This document shows, one piece after another, positions 34,478-42,525 of a stretch of 54,465 nt of DNA. The position numbers and the translations under genes are program-made. Source of the DNA: DATCJY01 sp036562565 (lineage in GTDB: Bacteria > Bacteroidota > Bacteroidia > Flavobacteriales_D > Sanyastnellaceae); assembly GCA_036562565.1 (NCBI GenBank), contig DATCJY010000082.1, forward strand, positions 1 to 54,465. The letters are read 5' to 3'. The notes under the pieces were generated by a model. It was not told the origin of the DNA. It worked only from the letters and a program-made list of their open reading frames with translations, and searched no databases. Numbering within the stretch: position 1 is the first letter of the stretch; each line of letters starts with the position of its first letter.

Positions 34478-35299
34478 TTACTTCACCGCAATTTTCAAAG
34501 TAGCTTTTTGTCCTTGAGACTCGATGTTGAAGAAGTAAACACCTGTGCTCAATTTTGACAAATCAATCGCTTCATTTGTGTTGTAAAGCTTTTGGTTCAT
34601 CATCTCTTGACCGGCCACGTTGTAAACTGTGATGTGAGAAAACTCTTGACTGGCAGAGAGGTGAAGCGTGTTAGTTTGAATGTTGTAGAAGTGAGAGAAA
34701 CCTGTAATTGCAGGAAGCTCGTTCACTGATACCGGACCTTCACCTGCGTAAACCATTACATCATCAATAATGATGTTGAACACGTCAGAACTTTCGTGGT
34801 GTCTGAAAGCAACATAGATAGTTTGACCAGCGAAAGATGTAATGTCCAAGGTTTTGAGGTGCAAGTTTTCAATACCACCGGGACCGTTATCGGTTACAAT
34901 TTCATTCAAATATGTTGAGCTAGCTGAAAGAGCGGCTACCGTATTATCAGTTGCAACGTAAACAGTATAATTCTCATCTGAATATTCAGGGTCAGTACCG
35001 GAAACTTTCCATGACAAAGTGATAGGAGTAGAACCATCTTGACCTTCTAAGCTGATCGCAGGAGTTACAGCCCAGTTATCCGGAGTAAGAACTTGGCCTT
35101 GATACCATGAAAAGGAAGTCAACACCGGAGTACCTTGATTGAAGAGAATAACCGCCCAATTGCGTGTATCGCCATCTTCATCATAAAGAGTCCATGAATC
35201 AATAGCGTCTTCTTCATCAAAGTTTTCAGAGAAAATTACTTGAGCTTTAGCTGAAAAAATGGATCCAACCAAGAATAGAGAAAGTAAAGTTTTTTTCAT
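34478..35299 (-). CDS. T9SS-sorted surface protein, choice-of-anchor J type, copy 2
   Basis: Paralogue of the previous gene, also 273 residues, with the same signal peptide, jelly-roll domain and sorting domain. The C-terminal 160 residues are almost identical to copy 1 (one change in the sorting domain, MMNQ for MMSQ). Differences cluster around residues 45-70, within the folded domain (GDTRNWAVILFNQ, SFSWYQGQ), which would alter a surface loop if the jelly roll is as predicted. It has its own promoter-like TAAAATTG and terminator, so each copy is a separate unit. It lies divergent to miaE. Confidence 0.88.
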   Translation of the reverse strand: MKKTLLSLFLVGSIFSAKAQVIFSENFDEEDAIDSWTLYDEDGDTRNWAVILFNQGTPVLTSFSWYQGQVLTPDNWAVTPAISLEGQDGSTPITLSWKVSGTDPEYSDENYTVYVATDNTVAALSASSTYLNEIVTDNGPGGIENLHLKTLDITSFAGQTIYVAFRHHESSDVFNIIIDDVMVYAGEGPVSVNELPAITGFSHFYNIQTNTLHLSASQEFSHITVYNVAGQEMMNQKLYNTNEAIDLSKLSTGVYFFNIESQGQKATLKIAVK

Positions 35300-35330
35300 A
35301 ATTAAGAATGTTTAATAGGATTAATCGAAG

Positions 35331-35338
35331 CAATTTTA
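35331..35338 (-). promoter_or_regulatory. Possible promoter of duplicated gene copy 2
   Basis: The minus strand reads TAAAATTG then CTTCG, 7 of 8 to the -7 consensus, 31 bases before the ATG at 35299. Confidence 0.35.
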
Positions 35339-35439
35339 ATTAAATAAACTAAACATCATAGAAGTTTTCTGTTAAAAGGCAGATTTTGAGGATCATCGGA
35401 CCTCTCATTTCATGCAGAATCTTGCAACATATTTGCACC

Positions 35440-36045
35440 ATGCAAGAGGAAAAACAAAAGGTAATGCTTGGTCTGAAACTTCCTACAGATCCAAGATGGG
35501 TGAACATTGTAGAAAAAGACATTCAAGAAATTTTGACCGACCATGCCTATTGCGAGCAGAAAGCTGCGAGCAATGCCATCAGCTGCATTGTGAAATTTCC
35601 TGATTATCCGGATATTGTGGATGAAATGGTACGTATCTGCCAGGAAGAAATCACACACTTCGGCATGGTACACGATGAGTTGAAAAAGCGTGGATTGAAA
35701 CTTGGTCGTGAACGCAAGGATGAATATGTGCATGATTTGGCCAATTTCATAATGACCGGTGGAAGCCGCGAACAAAATCTAGTTGAGCGCATGCTCTTCT
35801 CGGCCATGATTGAAGCGCGCAGCTGTGAACGCTTCCGTTTGCTAAGTGAGAACATTGCCGATGAAGGTTTGCGCGCATTTTATCGCAGCCTCATGGAAAG
35901 TGAAGCGGAGCATTATACCACGTTCATTGGTTTTGCCCGCAAACACGGAGGTAATATCGATGTGGACAAACGTTGGAAAGAGTTCCTCGAATACGAAGGC
36001 TCTCTGATGAAAAAATACGGCAAGCAACAAACCATGCACGGGTAA
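35440..36045 (+). CDS. miaE: tRNA-(ms2io6A37) hydroxylase MiaE
   Basis: Di-iron monooxygenase that hydroxylates the isopentenyl group of the modified adenosine 37 in tRNA. The 201-residue ferritin-like protein keeps the ligand pattern: E39 (YCEQKAA), E70 and H73 (CQEEITHF), then E125 (MIEARSCERF) and the SEAEH stretch (E155, H158). It also has the family's LVERMLFSAMIEARSC. The ATG at 35440 is used because an upstream in-frame start at 35386 would add residues unlike the family and would cover a promoter-like CATATTTG at 35428-35435. Followed six bases later by a GNAT gene in probable operon. Confidence 0.93.
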   Translation: MQEEKQKVMLGLKLPTDPRWVNIVEKDIQEILTDHAYCEQKAASNAISCIVKFPDYPDIVDEMVRICQEEITHFGMVHDELKKRGLKLGRERKDEYVHDLANFIMTGGSREQNLVERMLFSAMIEARSCERFRLLSENIADEGLRAFYRSLMESEAEHYTTFIGFARKHGGNIDVDKRWKEFLEYEGSLMKKYGKQQTMHG

Positions 36046-36051
36046 TCTGCC

Positions 36052-36540
36052 ATGAATTTTATCACGGCCACCGAAAATGAAATGAAGCTGGTGCAAGACA
36101 TAGCACACGAATGCTGGCCTGTTGCTTATAAGAACATCATCTCGGAAGAACAAATCCATTACATGTTGGAGATGATGTACAGCGAGGAATCCTTACTCAA
36201 ACAACTTGCTGAGGGATGCGAGTTCATCATTGCTATGGAAGACAATCGTCCGGTTGGATTTGCATCCTTCAGTTTGTATGCAAATGGCAAGAGCAAACTT
36301 CACAAGCTCTATCTGTACAGTCATCTCAAAGGAAAAGGCAACGGTAGCCAACTCGTAAAAGAGGTAGCTCGCAGAGCTCTCCAAAAAGGAGCAACACACC
36401 TAGAGCTACAAGTTAACAAGAACAATCCCGCAGTAGACTTCTACAAGAAGAATGGTTTTACTATCCAAGAAGCCGCAGTATTTGATATTGGCAATGGATT
36501 CGTCATGGATGATTACATCATGAGCAAACCATTGAGATGA
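36052..36540 (+). CDS. GNAT-family N-acetyltransferase
   Basis: Acetyl-CoA dependent transferase of 162 residues. The acetyl-CoA binding motif A is seen as LYLYSHLKGKGNGSQLV, and the C-terminal substrate strand as LQVNKNNPAVDFYKKNGF. The substrate is not evident; the sequence resembles the YesJ/PA4866-like general group. It begins six bases after miaE, so the two are probably cotranscribed, which could just be convenience. It ends converging on the redoxin-like gene. Confidence 0.85.
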   Translation: MNFITATENEMKLVQDIAHECWPVAYKNIISEEQIHYMLEMMYSEESLLKQLAEGCEFIIAMEDNRPVGFASFSLYANGKSKLHKLYLYSHLKGKGNGSQLVKEVARRALQKGATHLELQVNKNNPAVDFYKKNGFTIQEAAVFDIGNGFVMDDYIMSKPLR

Positions 36541-36567
36541 CCGCCTTTTACAGGTTCACCGCCCCTC

Positions 36568-38094
36568 TTATTCAGGCTTATCCTTCCACGTTTTCCTACC
36601 GCGATTGGTCTTGGCTCCCGATTCTTTAATGCGCTTAAATTCTTCCTCAATCCCCTCACTCGGACGTTTAGTATAACCAAACATCCACCTACCGTCTTGG
36701 TCCAACATCACTGCATGAGGTATAGAACGGACATTGAATTTCTCTGACATCAACGGATCACCTGCTCCATAAACTAGCTTGAATAGCGGTAATTTATGCT
36801 CCTTGATAAACTTCTTGAAGTTCGCATAATCATCATCCATGCATACGGCTATGATTTGTACATCGAACTTGTAGGTTGCATATAGCTTTTCGAGTAACTG
36901 AAGCTCTTTGAGTGATACCGTATTCCATGTAGCAAAGAAGTAGAGATAAGTAGGCATGGTAATATTTTCAGACAAACGCCACTTGTTCTCTCTGGTGTCA
37001 CCTACTAGAAAATCTTCATACGCTGTTCCCTTCTCATATCGCTTGAGTTGGAAAATCACATTGCTCCCAATAGAGCGATAGGGTTCCGGTAAATGATGTG
37101 CAGACTCCAGCGTTTTTATAACTCCCGGCTTAGCAAACATTTTTCCGTAATAGGTGTTTTTGAGATTGTGCAATACTGCCATCGTACGCACATTGACATC
37201 AGAAGCGGTGGAGTCTTGGCTGTAATAATTTATGAGTCCTGTAATCGATGATTCACGTTGTATCAATCGCGTTAGTGAGTCGATGCGGGCATTTGTATCC
37301 GTGCGGAAAAAGCCTTTATAAAAAACATCAAAGGTTTTCATATACGCGGGATTGTTTATCAATACCGGCTGCCCATCAAAGTACTCGCGATAGAAACGCA
37401 CACGATTCAGCCCTGCGAGCAGTTTTATCTCTCCCAAAGCATAACGCACATAATCTTTAAAAAAGGTATTGCCATAAAACTTGCTATACTTCGTTTCCAT
37501 CTTAATGATGAAGTTGGAAGCAATCTGTGCAAAATCCATTGTGTGAACTGTGGAGTCCTGCACCTCAGGCATTTTGAAGATGTCTGCTTTTTTCAGCTTA
37601 TCCCCCATGGCACTTCTATAGAGTTGAGCGCCTTTGGTTTCTTCAGTTGCAAAATCGTAATAGTGGTCTTGTATAAATTTTATATAATCTGCATTGAAAG
37701 CCCTCACCAACAAGTTCAGGTCCTCTGCCGGCAACTGTGATAAGTCCAGCGAAACATCCACGCGGTCAAATCTTCTCACTCCTACTTCAGTGCTCGCAGG
37801 GAAGACAATATCGTATTGCTTACCGGGTTCCACATAGAGCAACCCTTCCATACGGGAAATAGAAACCAACACCACCTGTGTTTCGGTACAAGTAAACTGA
37901 AACTGAAACTTCCCGTTGTCATCGATATCCTGAATATCCAAGACCTCCCGCTTATTGGAAATGGGGTCAGCTGTTTTGAAGAGAACGGCTTTCCTTCCTG
38001 CAAACTCAGCAGTATAACCTTTAATCAAGACTTGCTGAGCCGATAAGCCCAACGACCAGATAATGGTTAGAACAAAAAAAATCCGTCTATACAT
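36568..38094 (-). CDS. Thioredoxin-fold lipoprotein-like protein lacking the CxxC motif
   Basis: Secreted protein of 508 residues: signal peptide (about 1-20, ending GLSA), a beta-rich N-terminal domain as in DUF4369-type redoxins (25-115), a helical middle (120-375) and a TlpA/AhpC-like thioredoxin fold (about 380-500). Where TlpA proteins read WCxPC, this has FFATWNTVSLKEL (WNTVS 390-394), so both redox cysteines are absent while the cis-proline loop SIPHAV (458-462) is kept. It cannot be an ordinary disulfide reductase. The ATG at 38094 overlaps the coaD stop by eight bases; a TTG at 38103 is the less likely start. Cotranscribed with coaD. Confidence 0.85.
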   Translation of the reverse strand: MYRRIFFVLTIIWSLGLSAQQVLIKGYTAEFAGRKAVLFKTADPISNKREVLDIQDIDDNGKFQFQFTCTETQVVLVSISRMEGLLYVEPGKQYDIVFPASTEVGVRRFDRVDVSLDLSQLPAEDLNLLVRAFNADYIKFIQDHYYDFATEETKGAQLYRSAMGDKLKKADIFKMPEVQDSTVHTMDFAQIASNFIIKMETKYSKFYGNTFFKDYVRYALGEIKLLAGLNRVRFYREYFDGQPVLINNPAYMKTFDVFYKGFFRTDTNARIDSLTRLIQRESSITGLINYYSQDSTASDVNVRTMAVLHNLKNTYYGKMFAKPGVIKTLESAHHLPEPYRSIGSNVIFQLKRYEKGTAYEDFLVGDTRENKWRLSENITMPTYLYFFATWNTVSLKELQLLEKLYATYKFDVQIIAVCMDDDYANFKKFIKEHKLPLFKLVYGAGDPLMSEKFNVRSIPHAVMLDQDGRWMFGYTKRPSEGIEEEFKRIKESGAKTNRGRKTWKDKPE

Positions 38095-38551
38095 AGATAT
38101 CAATCTTGTCCGGTAGAAACTGAGAAACGTCTCCTTTATTTTTCAATATCTCACGAATCACAGTGCTATGCACGGAGGCATATTGTGTATCTGTGAAAAT
38201 CAAAATGGTTTCAAGTTCGTTCCAAAGCGCTTTATTCATGTGTGCGATGGAGCGTTCGTACTCAAAGTCACCACCATTGCGCAATCCGCGTAGCAAAAAC
38301 TTTGCCCCGTTTTTCTTGCAGTACTCTACGGTAAGCCCTTCAAAGACATCTGTCCTCACATTGGGCAAATCTTCAAAGGTTTGATCAATCCACTGTTTGC
38401 GTTTTTCCAACGGGAACATGCTTTGCTTGGAGGTATTGACACCAATGGCTACGATAATCTCATCAAAGAGATGAGCACTGCGTCTCACAATGTTCTCGTG
38501 ACCTTTCGTGATGGGGTCAAACGACCCGGGAAAAACAGCAATCCTTTTCAT
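38087..38551 (-). CDS. coaD: Phosphopantetheine adenylyltransferase
   Basis: Transfers AMP to 4'-phosphopantetheine, the fourth step of coenzyme A synthesis. The 154-residue protein begins MKRIAVFPGSFDPITKGH (nucleotidyltransferase motif TKGH 15-18). It keeps FLLRGLRNGGDFEYE and the late HSTVIREI motif, so it is complete although slightly shorter than the usual 160. The promoter -7 element ends four bases before the ATG, predicting a leaderless message. Downstream gene overlaps by eight bases. Confidence 0.97.
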   Translation of the reverse strand: MKRIAVFPGSFDPITKGHENIVRRSAHLFDEIIVAIGVNTSKQSMFPLEKRKQWIDQTFEDLPNVRTDVFEGLTVEYCKKNGAKFLLRGLRNGGDFEYERSIAHMNKALWNELETILIFTDTQYASVHSTVIREILKNKGDVSQFLPDKIDIYV

Positions 38552-38555
38552 AGAG

Positions 38556-38563
38556 CAAACCTA
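38556..38563 (-). promoter_or_regulatory. coaD promoter giving a leaderless mRNA
   Basis: The minus strand has TTG, 18 bases, then TAGGTTTG, four bases before the ATG of coaD. Both elements and the spacing fit the Bacteroidota consensus. With transcription normally starting a few bases past the -7 element, the message would begin at or next to the ATG. Confidence 0.68.
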
Positions 38564-38621
38564 ATCCGCATTTATCAAAGACAAATCATAGGCGTTGTGA
38601 AATTTGAACAAAGGGGGCTAA

Positions 38622-38648
38622 AAACAAAAAGCTGCACCGAAGTGCAGC
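38622..38648 (-). terminator. Terminator of the large repeat protein gene
   Basis: Seven-base-pair stem GCTGCAC (38631-38637) with GTGCAGC (38642-38648), with an A-rich stretch to the left that is the U tract on the minus strand. Confidence 0.8.
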
Positions 38649-38686
38649 TCCCTGTAAACAACTACTTTCAGAAAAACAAAATGGAA

Positions 38687-41221
38687 TTAATCCATTTTGA
38701 TCACTTTATGCACACGAGAAACTTTCTCGCCTGCTACATGTATCATGTACATACCTGCTGGGTATGAAGAAATGTCGATGCTGGATTCACGCATCAATGA
38801 GATGGTCTCGATGAGTTTACCGTTCATGTCCATCAGGGTAGCACTCACCAATGAAGGACCTTCTACTTTAATGATGCCATAGGTTTGTGTAGGATACACA
38901 CGGATAGCCTCAGCCGAAAGTTCATCTACATGTGTACACACGGTTACAGTCATTGTAGCTGAAGCTGATGCAGGCAAATTACAAGCACCATCTCCCGGAA
39001 CAAAGTAGGTAATGGTGTGAGTTCCAACACCAACGGCTCCTGGGTCAAATACACCATTGGTCACACCAGGACCACCCCATGTACCACCTTCCGGTGTAGC
39101 AGTGCCAAGCTGGAACGGAGCATCTCCTTCACAAACACTGTTGGGATCGAGTGTCATCAAAATCTGAGTCGGCTTAGCAAGCCATACCAGATAATCGCTG
39201 TCATCACAGTCATTGTTAGATGAAACATACCCTTCAGGTTGAGTACAATCTGTCACTGCGTTATTGATATCCCCATGGCCGTCACCATCCATATCAGCAT
39301 ACCAAGTAGTCATTGGCAATGAAACCAACTGACCATCTTGACACACTTGGCATTGTTCCAAGTTTGCAACATTGTCCACGATACCATCGCAGTCATCATC
39401 AATACCATTACATACTTCAACCTTTTGAGCAAAGATGACTTGAATAGTTTGATCCGATTGAACGTTTGTGAAGGTGTAAGAGGTAACAGCACCAACTGAA
39501 GCACCGTTTACCAATACATCTGTAATTTCATATCCGCAGTCAGGTGTAATAGTGAAGACTTGAGTTGCACCATTGGCTACAGAAACAGAACCGCTTGGTG
39601 AAATAGTTCCACCGGCATTTGCAGTGGCTGTAATAGTAGCCATACATGTATTGGTGATGTTTTGGTTGGTATCATCACAGTCGGAACCATTGCTCACATA
39701 GCCTGCCGGTTGAGTACAAGAGCTGATTGTTACGTTTTGGTTTCCGTAGCCATCACCATCGCTATCCTGATACCAAGTCACTACAGGCAAATCCTGAAGG
39801 GAACCATCTTGACAAACCTGACACTCCTCCAAGTTCGGAACGTTGTCAATGATACCATCACAGTCATCATCAATACCATTACAAACTTCAGCTTTTAATG
39901 AGAACGTTACATTGATAGAACTGGAAGCAGTAAGAGGACTGAATGTGTAAGAGTTTGCAACAGCCACCGGAGAACCATTGACAGTTACGCTTGCTACTTC
40001 ATAACCACATTCAGGTGTGAATGAATAAGTAGGAGTATCACCCTGGTTGTAAGTTGTTGTGCCGGACGGGTTGATAGTACCTCCTGCACCGGCAGTGGCT
40101 GTAACAGTGATAGTAGGGTTACCACAATCAATCACCGACACATTGAACACATCGGAAACTCTCACACAGCCATCCGCATTAGACACAACTACATAGTAGG
40201 AAGTGGTTCCCAAACCTGGGTTGATAGCATAGGTAGAAGAAGTAGCACCTGTAATCGGAGTATTTGCAGGTGAAGAATACCATTGATAAGTGATTCCGCT
40301 CAAACCGTTATTGGATGGTTGAGATAAGGTCGTTCCACCTTCACCCACACAAATCTCATTGGCTCCTACAATTATAGCAGGCTGGATTTTTGGAGTGTAG
40401 CGGAATCTAGTGGTTCCGTTAATCCACGTTGCACCATTTGAATTGATAGTTGCAGTATTCACAGAACCTTCCGAAGTACTTGCATTCGTTATATGTCCTC
40501 CTGAACTTTGGACGTTGCGGAAATCAGCATTGGTGGCACCTCTGAGTCCCAATTGTGCTGAAATACTATTGTTTTGAATACATACAGGGTTTTGGTCCAA
40601 ATGGATAATATCAATCATGTTACTGTTTGAGCCTCCATTTTCATGTATTTGAATTTGGAAGTCTAACCTATTAGTATCTTGGAAGTAGAATCCAAAAAAG
40701 CCACAGTTATTACCGTCTCCTTTCTTCTTAAATCCACTCCACTCAATCACAAAATAACGGTTAGGAGCAGTACCTATCGTCTTAACAGCAATAGTCGGAG
40801 TAGTAGAAGGATAACTGTGAGATACCAAATCCTGACCCATAGCAACTATAGCGCCCTCATAAGCTGTAGATGGATTAGAAATGGGATTGGTAATCACACC
40901 TGGATCAGTATTACCAAAAAACACGAAACCATTCGCACTTATATTCAACGATGTATAGATGGTTCCGTTGAAATCAAAGGTAAAATTCTCTGGGAAGGAA
41001 ATATTCATGTAATTCTGATCATCAATACTCGATCCGGATGCAATCACTTGAACACCTGTAGTACCAACTATTGAACTCCATTGAGGCGTTGGGGAATATT
41101 TTGTGAAACTATACCCACACGTCAAATTAGCCACAGGAACCTGCGCAATTACACCGAATGCCAGTAGTGCAAAAACACTTGTAATCAGAAAATTCTTGAA
41201 ATTGTAGAAAGTAGTCATCAA
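38687..41221 (-). CDS. Large T9SS-sorted protein with MopE-like and InlB-like repeats
   Basis: Secreted protein of 844 residues. Signal peptide (about 1-26), an N-terminal beta domain (30-275), and an Ig-like segment (280-366) with YQWYSSPANTPI. Then come two copies of a unit of about 157 residues (about 370-527 and 528-684). Each unit pairs a small divergent InlB-B-like fold (GGTINPSG, GYEVASVTVNG) with a MopE-type Cys/Asp-rich motif (EVCNGIDDDCDG, DSDGDGYG, CDD) suited to calcium. A linker and a C-terminal type A sorting domain (about 770-844; VYPTQTYGIIKVEG, YPAGMYMIHVAGE) close it. No enzyme motif; likely a surface adhesin or matrix protein. Monocistronic. Confidence 0.87.
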   Translation of the reverse strand: MMTTFYNFKNFLITSVFALLAFGVIAQVPVANLTCGYSFTKYSPTPQWSSIVGTTGVQVIASGSSIDDQNYMNISFPENFTFDFNGTIYTSLNISANGFVFFGNTDPGVITNPISNPSTAYEGAIVAMGQDLVSHSYPSTTPTIAVKTIGTAPNRYFVIEWSGFKKKGDGNNCGFFGFYFQDTNRLDFQIQIHENGGSNSNMIDIIHLDQNPVCIQNNSISAQLGLRGATNADFRNVQSSGGHITNASTSEGSVNTATINSNGATWINGTTRFRYTPKIQPAIIVGANEICVGEGGTTLSQPSNNGLSGITYQWYSSPANTPITGATSSTYAINPGLGTTSYYVVVSNADGCVRVSDVFNVSVIDCGNPTITVTATAGAGGTINPSGTTTYNQGDTPTYSFTPECGYEVASVTVNGSPVAVANSYTFSPLTASSSINVTFSLKAEVCNGIDDDCDGIIDNVPNLEECQVCQDGSLQDLPVVTWYQDSDGDGYGNQNVTISSCTQPAGYVSNGSDCDDTNQNITNTCMATITATANAGGTISPSGSVSVANGATQVFTITPDCGYEITDVLVNGASVGAVTSYTFTNVQSDQTIQVIFAQKVEVCNGIDDDCDGIVDNVANLEQCQVCQDGQLVSLPMTTWYADMDGDGHGDINNAVTDCTQPEGYVSSNNDCDDSDYLVWLAKPTQILMTLDPNSVCEGDAPFQLGTATPEGGTWGGPGVTNGVFDPGAVGVGTHTITYFVPGDGACNLPASASATMTVTVCTHVDELSAEAIRVYPTQTYGIIKVEGPSLVSATLMDMNGKLIETISLMRESSIDISSYPAGMYMIHVAGEKVSRVHKVIKMD
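39170..39640. repeat. Internal repeat unit 2 in the large T9SS protein gene
   Basis: Codes for residues 528-684 and corresponds to unit 1 at an offset of 471 bases. The CNGIDDDCDG part is nearly identical at DNA level, while the InlB-like part has diverged. Confidence 0.75.
39641..40114. repeat. Internal repeat unit 1 in the large T9SS protein gene
   Basis: Codes for residues 370-527, paired with 39170-39640. Confidence 0.75.
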
Positions 41222-41336
41222 TCACCAATTGTTTTTGTTAGAATTATATTCGTCCTTCGTTATAGATCTTCAGTATCGCGAAGATGTATAAAACTTCAAA
41301 TCAAGGATTTCTTTTAGCGAAAGAATGTTGTTTCAA

Positions 41337-41353
41337 CCCCCCTAATTGGGGGG
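41337..41353. other. C6/G6 hairpin upstream of the large T9SS protein gene
   Basis: CCCCCC-TAATT-GGGGGG, a six-pair all-GC stem with a five-base loop in the gene-free region between the large protein gene (start 41221) and the DUF2911 terminator. No T tract follows on either strand, so it is not a standard terminator. It lies about 115 bases before the large gene's ATG and may be in its leader. Confidence 0.5.
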
Positions 41354-41395
41354 CGACCTGCGATTCTTCACAAATCAAAAAATCAGAGAAAGACA

Positions 41396-41433
41396 TAAAA
41401 AAAGAGCGGCCAACCTATCGGTTGGCCGCTCTT
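41396..41433 (-). terminator. Terminator of the DUF2911 gene
   Basis: Fourteen-base-pair stem AAGAGCGGCCAACC (41402-41415) with GGTTGGCCGCTCTT (41420-41433), with an A run to its left for the minus-strand gene ending at 41457. Confidence 0.9.
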
Positions 41434-41456
41434 ATTGTCTGCTATTTTTTTTCGTA

Positions 41457-42326
41457 TTATTTCTTCTTTTTACCGGTAGTAGCAGGTTTCCAGCTTTCTA
41501 CAGCAGCATCCACTTGTGATTTGTACCAGAAGCGGTCAGGAGTTTTGTTGCCCAACTCTTGAGCTTTAACAGCCGCTTCATAAGCACCTTTCATATCACC
41601 TTTACCGGCTAGGGCTTGAGCTCTCACCCATTGTGGGAACCATTGTGTATTGTCCAAGCTGATAGCGGTGTTAGCGTGTTCAAGTGCCTTATCATAGTTT
41701 TTGTTGTCAAGGTAATAGCGTGCAGTGTTATTGTATTGAGACCAAATACCACCAAGACCTTTAGCGATGTTTTCTTCTGCGTGTTTGTCTGTGTCAACTT
41801 TCACAGGCATTGCCACACGGATTTTTTCCCACTCCAGCAAAACAGTCGCACCGTCATTGGTAGCATCAACGATAGAATATTGCAAGCGCTCACGGTGTGG
41901 GATAGTTGTCGGAACAGCTTTCACACGCAAAACGTCATCCGATTGCTTGTAAGATTGTTCGGAAGCATTTGCATCCTTGTTGAGGATAAGGGTCCATTCC
42001 GTTTTGCCGGGAATTACAAAAACACTGTAGGTACCTTTAGCAACAGCAGTACCGGAGATGGTCACATCTTGACTAAAAGTAATCTTGGTTGCCGCATTGG
42101 CACCTGCTCTCCACACTTTGTCATATGGTACCAACTCGCCCCAGATGGTGCGTCCTTTAACGGCAGGGCTGCTGTAATCAATGGTAATATCTGTCAAACC
42201 CACTTGTTGCATCACCATCGCCTTTGGGCTAGGTGCAGGCAATTGAACTTGTGCTTGAGAGAAATTCATCTGAACTGCAGCGAAGCACACCAAAGCTGCT
42301 TTTAGAAAAGTCTGTTTTGTCATCAT
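41457..42326 (-). CDS. DUF2911 protein with C-terminal TPR
   Basis: Secreted protein of 289 residues, signal peptide about 1-25 (ending FSQA). The DUF2911 domain covers about 30-185: LPAPSPKAMVMQQVG, ITIDYSSPAVKGRTIWG, VWRAGANAATKITF and KGTYSVFVIPG, the last being strongly conserved in the family. Two TPR-like units follow (190-275) and then a lysine-rich end. The DUF2911 function is unknown. It is common in Bacteroidota envelopes. Single gene with its own promoter and terminator. Confidence 0.88.
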   Translation of the reverse strand: MMTKQTFLKAALVCFAAVQMNFSQAQVQLPAPSPKAMVMQQVGLTDITIDYSSPAVKGRTIWGELVPYDKVWRAGANAATKITFSQDVTISGTAVAKGTYSVFVIPGKTEWTLILNKDANASEQSYKQSDDVLRVKAVPTTIPHRERLQYSIVDATNDGATVLLEWEKIRVAMPVKVDTDKHAEENIAKGLGGIWSQYNNTARYYLDNKNYDKALEHANTAISLDNTQWFPQWVRAQALAGKGDMKGAYEAAVKAQELGNKTPDRFWYKSQVDAAVESWKPATTGKKKK

Positions 42327-42382
42327 ATTTATTTATTTCAAAAGTTTTGCGAGTATACAATTATCTATCGGGACAGATGACG

Positions 42383-42390
42383 CAAAATTA
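42383..42390 (-). promoter_or_regulatory. DUF2911 gene promoter
   Basis: The minus strand reads TAATTTTG then CGTC, an exact -7 match, 56 bases before the ATG. The -33 element is not clear. Confidence 0.5.
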
Positions 42391-42507
42391 ACCGCTTCCC
42401 CAGTTCAGGTTGCTAAAGTTTCTAAAGTGAAAATTGTCCCGCTGTTCAGGGTTGAAAGCCGGCCGAGACGTCAGAAAAATGTTTGGTGTTGGATTCATGG
42501 CTGTAGC

Positions 42508-42515
42508 TAAATTTG
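42508..42515 (+). promoter_or_regulatory. Polyprenyl synthase promoter
   Basis: TAAATTTG, an exact -7 match, with a TTTG 22 bases upstream. It ends ten bases before the GTG start, so the leader should be very short. Confidence 0.6.
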
Positions 42516-42525
42516 GCGGCTTTCA

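Larger units (their letters stand above)
34415..35299. repeat. Direct repeat copy 2, 885 bases
   Basis: Partner of 33271-34155, including the same terminator hairpin (34428-34459). See copy 1 for the distribution of differences. Confidence 0.92.

Noticed and set aside
33271..35299. Insertion sequence or transposon as cause of the duplication
   Set aside because: No transposase, terminal inverted repeats or target-site duplication are visible; the repeats simply contain a gene and its terminator.
41284..41562. Open frame of 92 codons starting upstream of the DUF2911 terminator
   Set aside because: It runs through the C6/G6 hairpin and the terminator and into the DUF2911 gene antisense. The product has no family features and its position in regulatory sequence makes a real gene unlikely.
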